A stretch of 6,665 nt of DNA from Clostridia bacterium (GTDB lineage Bacteria > Bacillota_A > Clostridia > Oscillospirales > CAG-272): the NCBI GenBank assembly GCA_017935805.1, contig JAGBGV010000133.1, positions 1 to 6,665 on the forward strand, given 5' to 3'. Positions within the stretch are counted from its first letter, which is position 1; each line of letters opens with the position of its first letter. This document shows positions 5,890-6,665 of this stretch, in pieces. Both the position numbers and the translations under genes were made by a program. The notes beneath the pieces were generated by a model. The model saw nothing but the letters and a program-made list of their open reading frames with translations, had not been told where the DNA came from and made no database searches.

Positions 5890-6665
5890 TTATTCAATAT
5901 CTTCGGGCTTGAAGCCGAAATTGTTAAGGCTGAGCTGGTTGTCTCTCCATTTCTCCTTGACCTTTACCCACAGGTTGAGGTACACCTTGATGCCGAAGAA
6001 AGCTTCCATATCTTCTCTTGCGAAAGTTCCGATCTTCTTAAGCATTGCGCCGTTTTTGCCGACAATGATACCCTTGTGAGACTGCTTTTCACAATAGATC
6101 TCTGCACGGATGCGGATCATTTCGTCGTCTTCTGTGAAGTCCTCGATGACAACTGCTGTTCCGTGAGGGATCTCGTCAGACATGGTGCGAAGTATCTTCT
6201 CGCGGATTATCTCGGCTGCAATCTGACGCTCGGGCTGGTCTGTGAGGCTGTCGGAATCAAACATCCAGTCGCTTTCATACAGGAACTGTGATGCCTCCTC
6301 AAGTACTTCTTCGACATTTTTTCCGGATTCAGCACAGGTGGGCACTACCGCATCAAAATCGTGAAGCGCGGCATAGCCTGCAATTGTTTTCGCCAGCTTC
6401 TCGCGGTTAACAAGGTCGATCTTGTTCAGCACAAGAATAGAGGGCAGCTCCAGCTTCTTTATCTGACCGATAAGGTTCTTTTCGATCTCTCCCGCAGGAT
6501 ATCCCGCTTCCGCAATGAGAATTACCGCGTCAGCCGAGCCAACAGAAGCGCGAACTGATTTCATCATGAATTCGCCCAGCTTATTTTTTGCCTTATGCAC
6601 ACCGGGAGTGTCGATAAAAACGAACTGATCCTCACCCTTTGTGAGAATGCCCGCGATACGGTTTC
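5890..6665 (-). CDS. era: GTPase Era (partial, N-terminus off the right edge)
   Basis: Era is an essential GTPase that binds the 3' end of 16S rRNA and helps mature the 30S ribosomal subunit. The frame is open to the right edge, with 257 full codons visible. Family length is about 300, so around 40 N-terminal residues are missing, including the G1 P-loop. The first visible residues, NRIAGI, follow the usual TTR of the G2 region. Then come DTPGVHK (G3, visible residues 18-24), NKIDLV (G4, about visible 80-85), and CAESGKNVEEV, which carries the G5-like CA. The linker LTDQPERQIAAEIIREKIL is typical of Era. The C-terminal KH domain has HKGIIVGKNGAMLKKIGTFAR, the RNA-binding GKNG loop, followed by KVYLNLWVKVKEKWRDN. 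A GTG at 6600-6598 begins a long internal reading frame but is the Val of DTPGV, not a start. recO follows after 14 nt. Confidence 0.95.
   Translation of the reverse strand, partial: NRIAGILTKGEDQFVFIDTPGVHKAKNKLGEFMMKSVRASVGSADAVILIAEAGYPAGEIEKNLIGQIKKLELPSILVLNKIDLVNREKLAKTIAGYAALHDFDAVVPTCAESGKNVEEVLEEASQFLYESDWMFDSDSLTDQPERQIAAEIIREKILRTMSDEIPHGTAVVIEDFTEDDEMIRIRAEIYCEKQSHKGIIVGKNGAMLKKIGTFAREDMEAFFGIKVYLNLWVKVKEKWRDNQLSLNNFGFKPEDIE

Noticed and set aside
6598..6600. GTG as a start codon for a shorter Era-like protein
   Set aside because: It is the Val codon of the conserved DTPGV in the G3 region. The same frame continues upstream to the window edge with Era G2 sequence.

Overview
The window looks like chromosomal DNA from a low-to-mid GC Firmicute. 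A gut-type Clostridium relative (Ruminococcus or Oscillospirales-like) is the best guess, but genus is not determinable by eye. The reasons are a MutS2 with a C-terminal Smr domain, an adjacent era-recO pair, strong AGGAG-type ribosome binding sites, and a short REP/MITE-like palindromic repeat between genes. Four of the five genes lie on the minus strand. One, an XRE-family regulator, lies on the plus strand. I found no RNA genes, CRISPR array, insertion sequence or phage genes.

Layout from left to right. 1-1170 (minus) is the N-terminal 390 codons of a rhamnulokinase (rhaB) that runs off the left edge. 1171-1306 is its leader and promoter, with a perfect TATAAT box and an inverted repeat in the 5' leader. 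1307-3682 (minus) is a complete mutS2. 3683-3834 is a divergent promoter region with back-to-back -35 boxes and two inverted repeats. 3835-5007 (plus) is a complete XRE helix-turn-helix protein with a long TPR-like C-terminal region of unknown function. 5008-5089 holds a palindromic repeat that may double as a weak terminator. 5090-5875 (minus) is a complete recO. 5890-6665 (minus) is era without its first roughly 40 codons, which lie off the right edge.

How the genes fit together. era and recO are 14 nt apart and almost certainly co-transcribed. mutS2 follows on the same strand, but the oppositely oriented XRE gene and the small repeat separate it from recO. I infer that the XRE gene was inserted between once-neighbouring housekeeping genes. 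If so, mutS2 now relies on a promoter that overlaps the regulator's own promoter. rhaB has its own sigma-A-type promoter only 24 nt past the mutS2 stop, and probably begins an L-rhamnose catabolic operon that continues to the left. No obvious new multi-gene system is visible. The most accessory-looking part is the XRE gene with its flanking inverted repeats.
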